A DNA stretch of 64,000 bases from Scilla litardierei (Eukaryota; Streptophyta; Magnoliopsida; Asparagales; Asparagaceae). A program made the translations under genes and the position numbers. This document shows, piece by piece, positions 34,665 to 44,331 of the stretch. The first letter of the stretch is position 1; every line of letters starts with the position of its first letter. A model generated the notes under the pieces. The model saw only the letters and a list, made by a program, of their open reading frames with translations, ran no database searches and was not told where the DNA came from. The stretch covers positions 82,832,422 through 82,896,421 of the forward strand of contig CM061140.1 of the NCBI GenBank assembly GCA_030789695.1, written 5' to 3'.

Positions 34665-36163
34665 TGAAGTAACAATATTCGTAAGTTGCTATCATTAATT
34701 TAAAGTTCTGCATTCACTTAAATATTTGGAAAGCAGTGTAAATTGTAGGACACTTAATGAGCTAGACTTCACCTAGGGTGGGTGAACACAATGTTACCCC
34801 TAACAGCGACACGAGTACTGTAGGGGCCTCTCGTAACTCCCTTGTTGTGGGAGTGAGATGGTGGTACTCTGCTACCTCATGGTGCATCACGAATACACCC
34901 ATGGGCCTCTCTAACCTTGCCCACTCCCCATACCGGCTGTCAGGAGTGGGAGTGAGACTAAAAATCCATGTACACTCCTTAACGCGTACATTTTACATGT
35001 GTTTCCCCAAACCCATATCTGAAATCTCACCCGAATTCCAGATATATTATGCTCATCTCACTCTCAGTTTCATCAGTTTAATGTACATTTCATTTTGGCT
35101 GTTTCATTACCGCATTCACATTCATTTCAATTCCATGAACATTCCTTTAAATTAATTGTTCATTTCATTACACGTATTCTTATCAAGGACAAATTTCACA
35201 TATCAAATGGCACAACATTCTCTTTCTTGCATATGCAATATAATTGACATGATATAACATTATAGGGTTCTTATTCATGATTTCAACATGGATTCTCAAC
35301 ATATAATACTGAAATATAATTGTCATATGAGGCACATCATTAGCTTGGAATTTGCATAACATGCTAACTTAATCATAGTAGTGAAAATGAAGTTCGAATT
35401 TGTCTCTGGGATCTGTCTCTGGGATACTATGACAAACAGCCGTTTGGTCTGCTCACACGGTCATATGAAGCAAAGTAATTAAAGGCTCAGAAAAAAATAA
35501 CTACATGGTCATTTGGGATACTCCACACGACCGTGTGAAGTCCCATAGTCTAAGGTTCAGAACTGAATAATAAAGTATACCCACAAGACCGTTTGATATG
35601 CCACACGGTCGTGTGGATGAACTACGGCTAAGTTAATTTATTCGTTGGAAACTATATTTTCATGATCGACATGACCGTGTCGTTTTGGGGAAGATTACGC
35701 ATACAAAATATTCGGTCGCTTCTACGTCAATGCGACTGCATAATTTAAGAGGGGCAACATGACTGTATCTAAGTCAACACGACCGTTTGGGTCAAGAATT
35801 TTACACAGACAATGGGACGGTCAAGGAACAACCAAGTGACGCTACTGTTGGTTAAAATGACCATGACATGGTCTAGGCATGACCTTGTCGTCAATGACAC
35901 GACCACGACACGGTCATGTCGTCGCAGATTACTGTCAATTTTCTAAGAAATCTCAAATTAAATTCTAAGAGATTCGAACTAAACCCTAACTAGTTTAGAT
36001 AGGATTCGAACCTCCTCAAGTCCTTCAACAAATCTTTGGCCCTTCTTCTCCTTGAAGACATTTTGAAAGCTCCTTCTCCTTCAACGAGATGGGTGTAGGA
36101 TTGGGTTGTCTTGGCTTTGGTGGAAGGAAAAGGGAGCAGGTGAGATAGGCTGGGGCTCTGCGT

Positions 36164-36206
<43 letters not shown>

Positions 36207-36622
36207 TTCTTCTTCTTTTATTTCCTTTCTCTTCTTTTCCTTCAATTTTTCTTCCTTTTTAGTCCTCTAATTATCCTCATCATCCCCTCAAATCCTCCAA
36301 GATTGCTATGTGTCTTATGGTTAGGTGGGGTTAATGGAGGTGATGACACCTCTAAGTAGGAGGTGTCTTCATTAGGGATTAATGGATTTCTAATTTCTAA
36401 TAAATGGGAATGCTCCATATAATACAACCTACTCATCCAAATACAAGTATTTCATCCAAATACTTATCCATTTAAATCCAAATGATGTTTTAAAAATTAT
36501 TTAAAAACAATTTTATCATTACAAAAATTAAGGAAAATTCATAAAAATAACCAGAAATTTATACGTACACATACGTCCAAAATACATATAACATATGCGT
36601 ATATTAACATTAGGGTCTTACA
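34665..36622 (-). repeat. CHR-C 5' LTR, outer part, with CACACGGTCGTGTG palindromes
   Basis: Continues the LTR cut at 23600. The minus-strand start TGTAAGACCCTAATG is at 36622. Between 35430 and 35930 are about ten variants of CACACGACCGTGTG or CACGGTCGTGTGG. No coding signal. The full LTR without CHR-A is about 2.65 kb. Confidence 0.75.
36168..36204. repeat. (GA)n microsatellite
   Basis: Eighteen GA units inside the CHR-C LTR. Confidence 0.95.
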
Positions 36623-37388
36623 CATACCATTTTTTTGTAACTTCAAAAGGTTTCTTGCAATTGGCCAAATCATTTTTGGAAATGTGACATCTGCACTATT
36701 GGTTTTGGGCAGAGAGGAATACCTTTCTAATGTCATTCATAAGGTCAAGTTCTCATTCGTCAAAATAACTCTTGGCAACGTGTTTTCATTTAGCAAAGAG
36801 CTTAACTTCTCCAATGCCCATATATAGCAATCCTCTCGTTCGACCTTCATGTAACAGAATGCGGCTGCGAATGTCATATCGGCGGAGTTAACACCTACAA
36901 TCTCTAACAGTAGTAGCCTTTATCTGTTGGTCTTATACATGTAGTCCATGATCAAAATTTCTGGAAATGCAAGTAATAAATCAACTGACTTGCGATGTGC
37001 CCAAAACAAACTCCTTACAGCCGAGTTCTCTTCTTCCACGGTATGATACCCAATGTAATTCTTCTCATCCAAGCGCTTCAGAAGTTGTTGCATTTGAGTT
37101 CTCCTAGCCATTTTCGCAGCTTTGATCCTATGTCTTGCAGTATATATTGCTTTCATTGTAGTGGAATTGCACATATCTTTTCCTTCAGAAATTTCAGAAT
37201 TTCTCTTAGCCACACCATGCTATTGAACAAGTCTCTCAACATGTTCATCTTCGTCACGTTCAACCTCCCAGCATATGAATGTCCTTCACGATACGTCGCG
37301 GTTGGATGGTTGTGGCATGATTGTGCAGGCCTCATATGACTGACAAATTCCACTCGTATTTCTTTCCCATCCTATTAGCCTTCAATGC
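36623..37388 (-). pseudogene. MULE/FAR1-type transposase remnant
   Basis: Minus-strand reading in pieces: HNHPTATYREGHSYAGRL, then VWLREIL, then MKAIYTARHRIKAAKMARRTQMQQLL, LFWAHRKSVDLLLAFPEILIMDYMYKTNR, and VGVNSADMTFAAAFCYMKVERED. This is the N-terminal region and start of the catalytic domain (first Asp in IMD) of Mutator-like transposases and FAR1-related proteins. Frameshifts separate the pieces and both ends are cut by LTRs (36622, 37389). It is the only sequence here that predates all LTR insertions. It could be a MULE or a dead FAR1-like gene. Confidence 0.8.
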
Positions 37389-38158
37389 TGTCACGGTCAC
37401 TTTTCGATCGTACTTTTTCGTGCGCGTACTTTCTTTTCGTACACGTATTTTTAGTTGCCTCTTCTTGTATCCCAAACGTGCGATGTGATATGTCGTTGTG
37501 ACCCTCCGAAAGAGTACTTTTTGGCGGAATTTTTCGTAAACGTCATTTCACGGGTCGTTCTCCCACAAAACCGCTTTGTATGAAGGGGTGTCATAACTTT
37601 TACCATCATCGTTTGATCGCTTTATTTTTAGTTCCGATTTTCGTTACCCTGGCTCATGACCGATCATCGTAGTCTCGACCCTCTCGTCGACACGGTTGTC
37701 TCGATATTTTTCTTGTTTTTATCGGGCACCGTTTGACCGACCTTTCGACCTAATCATTTTCAATCTGTGATTAGCCCTAACTAAACCTTAATTAAGCATT
37801 CTAATTAAATCCTAGGATTTCATACGTAGCACATGACTTATTCCCTAGCTATTTGCCACACAAGTTCTACCCTCTCCATCTCACATACTCTCTCTCTCCA
37901 ATCACCCAAACTCCACCCCCTTTTTCAACCCTACTTAGCAACACCCCTCAATCAAAACGCAAACTTCCTTGGTTTTCTCCAACCCTCACGCGGCCGCCAC
38001 AAACTCACGGCCCCGTCCCTTGGTCGCCGGTCCTCCTCCCCGCGGCCACCCGTCACTCGACCAGCTCCTCCACGGCAACCTCTACATTCGGTAACATCTC
38101 CTCCCCTCATACCTCCCTCTATAACTGCCCTCCTCCACAAACTAAACCGCCCAGAGCC
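37389..38158 (+). repeat. LARD-2 5' LTR, first part
   Basis: Starts TGTCACGGTCACTTTTCG, alike to the LARD-1 start TGTAATGACCACTTTTCG. Contains GTGATATGTCGTTGTGACCC, a block shared with CHR-B at about 38255 and LARD-1. Ends with GAGCC, the CHR-B target site. Confidence 0.8.
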
Positions 38159-38621
38159 TGTAACGGTCGGTTTCTGAATGTGCTATCTTTGTGCACGTGC
38201 TCTTGGTCGTGCACGTGTTTATTTTTTACTCTACTTGTTTTGGAACATTATTGTGTGATATGTCGTTGTGACCCTCTCTGAGAGTACTACAATTGTGGTG
38301 TTGGCTTGCAACATCATTTCACGGGTTGTTCTCCCACGAATTGACTTTTTCTGAAGAGACGTCGCGTTTCTCGCTTTTGGCACGAGACGTTTTTATTTTT
38401 AATTTCGTTTTTCGTCATCGAAATTATGATCCGTTCCCTCTGAATTCTTTCTCTTGTCGTCCCGGTCGCCCCGGTATTTTTTTTATAATTTTTGGGCTCT
38501 GTTTGAGCTATGTACACGGTTAGACCCAATTTATTACAATTTTAACCCTAACAATTTAACCCTAAAATTAACCATAGATCTAACTAAATGGCAGCCCCAC
38601 GATTAGACCCCTCCTCCTACT

Positions 38622-38646
38622 CACGTGGGCCCCACCTCTATAAGTA
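38622..38646 (+). promoter_or_regulatory. G-box, TCP-type site and TATA box of the CHR-B LTR
   Basis: CACGTG at 38622-38627 overlaps GTGGGCCCCAC (38625-38635, a TCP-type GGNCCCAC site), with TATAAGTA at 38639-38646. The same cluster is in the 3' LTR (TATA at 55723-55730). Confidence 0.6.
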
Positions 38647-39735
38647 AAACCTAGGGTTGCGTTATTTTTTTTTCACAGCAAACGTTTTTTTCCGCAGCCG
38701 GCCCTAGCGCTCAAACCCTCACCCATGCAAAACCCATCTTCTCATCGACCTCACCCACACCGGAGGCCGCTGCCGCCGCCGATCATCTCCGGCAGCCTCC
38801 CCCGACTCCCCTCTCTCGCCTGCGACCCCGTACGCCGCCCCTCGCCGCCGCTATAGCCGTTGATCCACCGGAAAACATGCACAGCAGCAGCAGCAGCCTG
38901 CAACGGCCGCCGCCGCCGCTGCCCCTCGCCGCCGCCGTGGATCACCCTCTGCCCCCTCTCGCCGTTGACAGCGACCACAGGCCGCAGATCCACTGAAAAC
39001 AGTGCGTTTGCTCGCTGTTTTGCGTATTTGGCGTCTTCCTGACGCACGATCTCGCCGTTGTCTCTCGTTGTGGGAGTCATCCGACAGCCTCATGCATCCT
39101 CTAAGGGCGTCTTCCGACGTCACGAGCATCACTTACGACTCTCGACGTCGTAGGCGTAGCGTACGACGAACCGTTCATCCCGAGTTGTTGTTACGGTTTC
39201 CCGGAAGCCGTAGAACGCCTTTCCGACGCCCCTAGCCCGCTGTCCACACTCTCTGTCCACTACCAGAGCGTGTCTGGCTACGCTGCCCGTAGCCGAGACG
39301 CCGCTAGAAGACGATCCGTAGCCGTGCTAATCAGATCGGTCGCCGTTCAGACTCTACTTCCCGTTCGCACCAAACCCCGGAGAGGTTAGTTCCCGAAACT
39401 CGTAGCGCAACCCAAACCGTAGCCAAAACTGAAACCTAATTAAAAACGGCAACTTAACTCATTAAATTTAATTTTTGCTCTTTTAAAACGATATGGAACC
39501 ATAGACCGACGATCGGACTTTTTGACTGTGCACATAGGATAGAATCGTTGGATAGGCTGATCGGACAACTCGACTCGTGACTGTTAGGGTAGCCACGCTC
39601 AACCTAGAAATGAACTTAAATAGGAATTTTCTAAAATCGCGACCTGACACCGTCGCCGTGACTGTTTCAGACGGACTACCGCGGACGCGACGACTGGATG
39701 AGACGCCCCGGACAGACGACCCCCACGCCACCGCA

Positions 39736-40963
39736 GGCAAGTGTACCCACTTGCGTTTTTGACGCGTCTTGGTCTTAAATTGTTAGAACTGTTAGACTGT
39801 GAGTGTTTAGATTCCGGACGTGAAATGATAGCGTCTGGGTCACCCTGACGACTTAGACTTGACGACAAAGTCTAAGTCTGGCGAACAACAACTTATGACA
39901 CTTTAGGATTATCTTGTGTGTGCGTGCGTGTGGACACCCTAGAATAACTCTCCCGTACACTGGTCGTGTCTTGTCACCGTTATACACACTGGTCGTGTCT
40001 TGTCACCGTGTTACAAAAAGCCTTCGGGCGTTTCAGATGCTCTCCTTTCGGGAGTGATCTCCGTGTTACAAAAAGCCTTCGGGCGTTTCAGATGCTCTCC
40101 TTGCAGGAGTGATCTCCGTGTTACAAAAAGCCTTCGGGCGTTTCAGATGCTCTCCTTGCGGGAGTGATCTCCGTGTTACAAAAAGCCTTCGGGCATTTCA
40201 GATGCTTCCGGAGCGGAAGTGATCTCCGTGTTACAAAAAGCCTTCAGGCGTTTCAGATGCTCTCCTTGCGGGAGTGATCTCCGTGTTACAAAAAGCCTTC
40301 GGGCGTTTCAGATGCTCTCCTTGCGGGAGTGATCTCCGTGTTACAAAAAGCCTTCGGGCGTTTCGGGCGTTTCAGGTGCTTCCCTAGCGGAAGTGATCTC
40401 TGTACTTCTTGTCCTGAGTTCTGGGGTTTGGGGTAGGGTTGAGCGTGCGCACGGGGAGAGGGTCTGATCCCCCTCAACCCGTAAGGCGTGAACCCTTCGT
40501 GTCGTGTCGTGTCGTGTCGTGTACTACTTGTCTTGTCTGTCTTCGTCTTGTCCTGACACCTTTAGGTTAGTCCCGTAGTCGGTAGCACACGCTACGACTA
40601 TTGTCTGCTACGTTTTACTTTCCTGCTACGTTACTTCTCTTGTACTTGTTGTAACCCCAGCATGTTAATCAACCAGTAAAACGATGTTTAATAGTTCAGT
40701 ACACTTGCAGTAGAGTCTGACTTTTTATTGTAGACTTTACCTGACGTACAGTTCCTTTCTTTGGTGCTGTACGTCAGGTGTCGAGCCAGAGTACGACGAC
40801 CAGACCGAGCTACCAGAGGACGTAGAGCTGGAGGACGTCGATCATGAGTACGTCCCCGAGGACGATCAGAGTTAGAGATCCCCACTGCTGACCCGGAGGT
40901 TCCACTTTAGTTGTTGGGTGCGTAGCACCTTTTGTTTTCCTGTCTAGGTTGGGTGCTTGCACC
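39736..40963 (+). other. Conserved structured leader block in the CHR-B LTR
   Basis: In order: GCAAGTG/CACTTGC hairpin (39736); TGAAATGATAGC (39821); CTTAGACTT-GACGACA-AAGTCTAAG (39852); tandem hairpins (40006-40399); GGGTAGGGTTGAGCG, hairpin GAGGG/CCCTC, GTAAGGCGTGAACCC (40431-40495); GTAGCACACGCTAC (40582); CCTGACGTACAG/CTGTACGTCAGG (40740-40778); GGTGCGTAGCACC and GGTGCTTGCACC (40917-40963). Equivalents occur in the same order in CHR-A (25490-26460), LARD-2 (59170-60155) and, reversed, LARD-1 (41690-42700). Stems vary but remain paired. Confidence 0.7.
40006..40399 (+). repeat. 55-bp tandem hairpin repeat, 7 units (5' LTR of CHR-B)
   Basis: Units start at 40006, 40061, 40116, 40171, 40226, 40281 and 40336, each CCGTGTTACAAAAAGCC... 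with a hairpin and GTGATCT. The unit at 40171 ends in a changed but still paired stem (CTTCC...GGAAG instead of CTCC...GGAG). The last unit carries an extra GGGCGTTTC. Confidence 0.93.
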
Positions 40964-41340
40964 GGTAGTTTCCTTTTCTGCAGTTGTAGCCCTACGGGCG
41001 TTTTGACTCTCAGTACTTTGGATATTTATTTTGGAATAAAATGATTGTCTTTCTTTTTCGTACTTTTATTGTGCTGTACTAACATGCAGGGACCTGTACC
41101 TTCGACTTGGTGTACCACACAGACGCTTATTGGGTCCGGGCTTCTCGCCCCGGCCTAAGCGGGCCTTAGTCACGATTCGCCCCCGTTGTTTTGGGAGGCG
41201 GGACGTGACAGGTTTTAGTGGTGGCCCATGCAGGTCCCACCCCATTCTTTCTGCAAGTACAGAACAATAGGAGTCAGGACATTCATTTTATGATATCCAG
41301 TAATCGTATGAGTCTAATCTCTGTATTTCTTGACAATAGG

Positions 41341-41422
41341 ATGGCAGGACGACGCGTGACCCGATCTGGGAACTCAGGCGATGGAGTTCCGGAGGACCAG
41401 AGCGGAGACTTCCGTCAGTTTC
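41341..41422 (+). pseudogene. gag: CHR-B Gag, first 27 codons
   Basis: ATG at 41341, after an acceptor-like TTGACAATAG. Reads MAGRRVTRSGNSGDG to GDFRQF, then is cut by LARD-1. Continues at 50577. The MAGRRVTR start is shared with the LARD-2 stub. Confidence 0.85.
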
Positions 41423-44331
41423 TGTCACGCCCCGCTTCCCAAAATATGGAGGCGAAGCGTGAGAAGGTCCGCTCAGAACTGAAGCTGCAAAGCTGCAAGT
41501 CCGATAAGCGTCAATCAAATTTAAAACTGCAGGCCCTTGCAACGCGAACGAAACAAAGATAATAATAATGAAATGAGACAAAAGAAGCATCTCAGAATAT
41601 CCATAAAAATAAGTTTCCAACATCACAGAAAAACCACCAAGCTAAAAGTAAGAGACTAAAGGCCCAAACATGGCCAACAAAAGTACAAAGTACAACGACG
41701 GTGCTACGCACCAACAAAACTAACAAAAGGCCTAAAACAACATAAAGCTCAACAAAACTCAAAGCAAGGTCACCGGTGTCCACCAAAATCCTCCTGGCAA
41801 TCATGGACTCAGACTCAGCGTCAGCGACTCATCACGTACACAGCAACGATCTCTGGCTCAGGGTCTAACATGTGACACCCAAAGAGAAAGGGGCACATGT
41901 CAGCAAGTCTGGAAGACTTGTGCAAGTGAAACTGAAAGTACAAGTAAGAGCAACCTAGCAGTTCTAGCATGATGCAATGACATGGCAGTTTAAGTATGAG
42001 TGCAGCAGGTAAAGAAAACAACAAGTAGCTAGCATGGCATGGCAAGTGTGGCAAGACTAATAACATTTACAAGGATTTCTCTAGTCACGTTTTCATGTCA
42101 TTTGCAGAGTTTACGCCTTACAGCTGAAATGACTTTCTTTCACACTGATTGGCCGCTTAACTCCGCCCCACCCAGAGTTTACGCCTTACAGCTGCAGTTG
42201 CTGATCAGGCAGACTCCCAGCTGATTGGCCGCTTAACTCTTACCCCATCCCACGTGTATCGAGCCAGGGCTTACCCCCGAACGGTAATGCTCGCTTCTGG
42301 ATCACGAGCCAGGAAGTGTTTTTAACAAGTATGGCGTAGGGGTGCACCTAGCCAGGACAAGCAAGTACAAGTATGTAGCGTGTGCTACGAATGCAATATT
42401 CAACTTGGATGACATGTAGAATGCAATGCATGGCAGTTAAAGTGCGTACAGATAAGGAAAGTAAACGTGACCAGTTTAGTATGCATGAACATCAAGTTTA
42501 AAGGGTGGATCTAGCTTCGTTGTCAAGCTAGATCAATTAGGTGACGGATCTAGTTTCGTTGTCAAACTAGATCAAATAGGCGTCTAGCCAGCTATCATTT
42601 CACTGGCTAGTCTCTTTTAACGCTAAAAGCAAGGAAGTGGCCTAAAAACATGGCCCTACACAAGAGTTGGCAAGTTTCACTTGCCTGCAAATACGACGTC
42701 TGAGCACACCGTCCAATGAGTCCAAAAAAACACAATTATCTACGTGCACAAGTCCACCGGCCTAAAGTCCATATTATTAATCTTGATTAGTGAATTTAAA
42801 ACATTTAAAATACTTTGAAAATACTGATTTTAGTCTTGATTAGCATGCAATTGGGTTGGGGGTCCTAGGGGTGCAAAACGTTACCTCAACACGACGCGAA
42901 AGCTACACCGGCGTCGGGTAGCGACGCCGGGGGTTGGAATAATAGAACGCGCTCCAAGTCCTGATTCCAATATAGTTTCCTCGCTGGAAAGTTCAGAGCA
43001 TCAACCCGGGCGACGATTTCAGATTCCAAAGCTCGCACGTGCGACGACGGGCTACGACGTGCGACGACGTCGTACGCGGCAAGTCGTCGAAGAGAACACT
43101 CCTAGGTGGGGCCCACAGCAGTCCTAGGGGCCTTTGGGGAACCCACAATAACTCTGGAGAACTTGGGGGGCCCACGGAGGCAAGTGGTGCGACGGATGCG
43201 GGGTTGCGACGAGTGACTCTCGGTCGTACCCCTCCAATGCGGGAGAATTCCTCGGTCGCTGCGAGAGAACGGGGCTGTGCAGCAGCGGGGGTCGGTCACA
43301 GCGGCGGGTGCGGGCGTGGGCTTCGGTCAGACCGATAGGGACCGTCGGTCGTGCGCTTGGGATGCGGGGTTGCAGCGTTTGCAACGTTGCAACGTTCGGG
43401 CGCTCGGTCACAGCGGCCGCTTCCTTCGGTCGGGCACGGAGCGGAGCGGGGGCGACAGAGCGGGCGACAAGCGGGGGTCGGTGCGGAGCGGGGGCGACCG
43501 GTCAGAGCGGGCCAAGCGATCGGTCAGGTCGATGGAACGGAGCGGGGGGTGCTGCAGCGTGCGGAGCGGCTTGGGTGCGGGCGGGGGCTTCGGTCGGAGC
43601 GGGCGAACGGGGCGATTTTCCTCGGTCGTGCGGGGGCTGAACGTCGCAACGTTGCGACGATTCGTCGCAACGTCCAAAATGACTTTGGAAGAGGCTAGGG
43701 CTAATTTCTTTGGAAAAATAGGACTTGCTAGGGGTTGCTTATATAGTGTAGGTGGGTTGACTTGGTCTATGGCTAAATCTAATAGGATTAGAATTCAAAA
43801 AGATTTGAAATTTGAATTTAAACTTCTCCAACCCAATCTAGGATTTGACCAGGTCCAAATGAGCTGGAAATTGGCTCAAAAATTCTTTAAAACGTTTTAA
43901 ACTCAAATAAATTTTATTTGGCCGAAATTAATTTAAAAATAAATTATTAAAAATAATATAAAACTTGTAAAAATTATAAAAGTGGTCCAAATGAACTCCA
44001 AAAATTATAAAATAAATATCGTTGTGATCGTGGCGACGAATGTGAGCTAACTAAGAAGACGGATCTCAAATTCGACGTCGGACGACGAAACTAAAAATAG
44101 AAACGTCTCCCGTCAAAGTGAAAATCGTCACGTCTCATCGAGTGAGTTTAAATTGTGGGAAAACGACTCGAGAAGTGTCGTTCCAGGATAGTGCCACTAT
44201 TTAATACTCTCAGAGACGTTCGCAACGGCATATCACACAAAAGTGTTCGCAAACAACCATAGTCTAAAACAAACACGTGCACGGCCAAAAGCACGTGCAC
44301 GAAAAGCGTACGACGAAAAGTGGTCATTACA
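41423..44331 (-). repeat. LARD-1 3' LTR (complete)
   Basis: Minus strand TGTAATGACCACTTTTCG at 44331 to GGGGCGTGACA at 41423. Holds two tandem hairpins GATCTAGCTT/AAGCTAGATC and GATCTAGTTT/AAACTAGATC with loop GACAACG on the sense strand (42508-42573) and a duplicated TAAGGCGTAAAC module (42117-42250). GC-rich CGGTCG-laden DNA at 43020-43680 gives long spurious ORFs. Confidence 0.9.

Larger units (their letters stand above)
38159..41210 (+). repeat. CHR-B 5' LTR (3052 bp)
   Basis: TGTAACGGTCGGTTTCTG...GGGACGTGACA. Nearly identical to the 3' LTR apart from repeat number and small indels. U3 is short (about 480 bp to the TATA box), leaving a leader of roughly 2.5 kb inside the LTR. Confidence 0.95.

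Noticed and set aside
43277..43900. Arg/Gly-rich ORFs in LARD-1 LTRs (also 49662-50283)
   Set aside because: Produced by GC-rich CGGTCG-like repeats; frames differ between the two LTR copies because of small indels.
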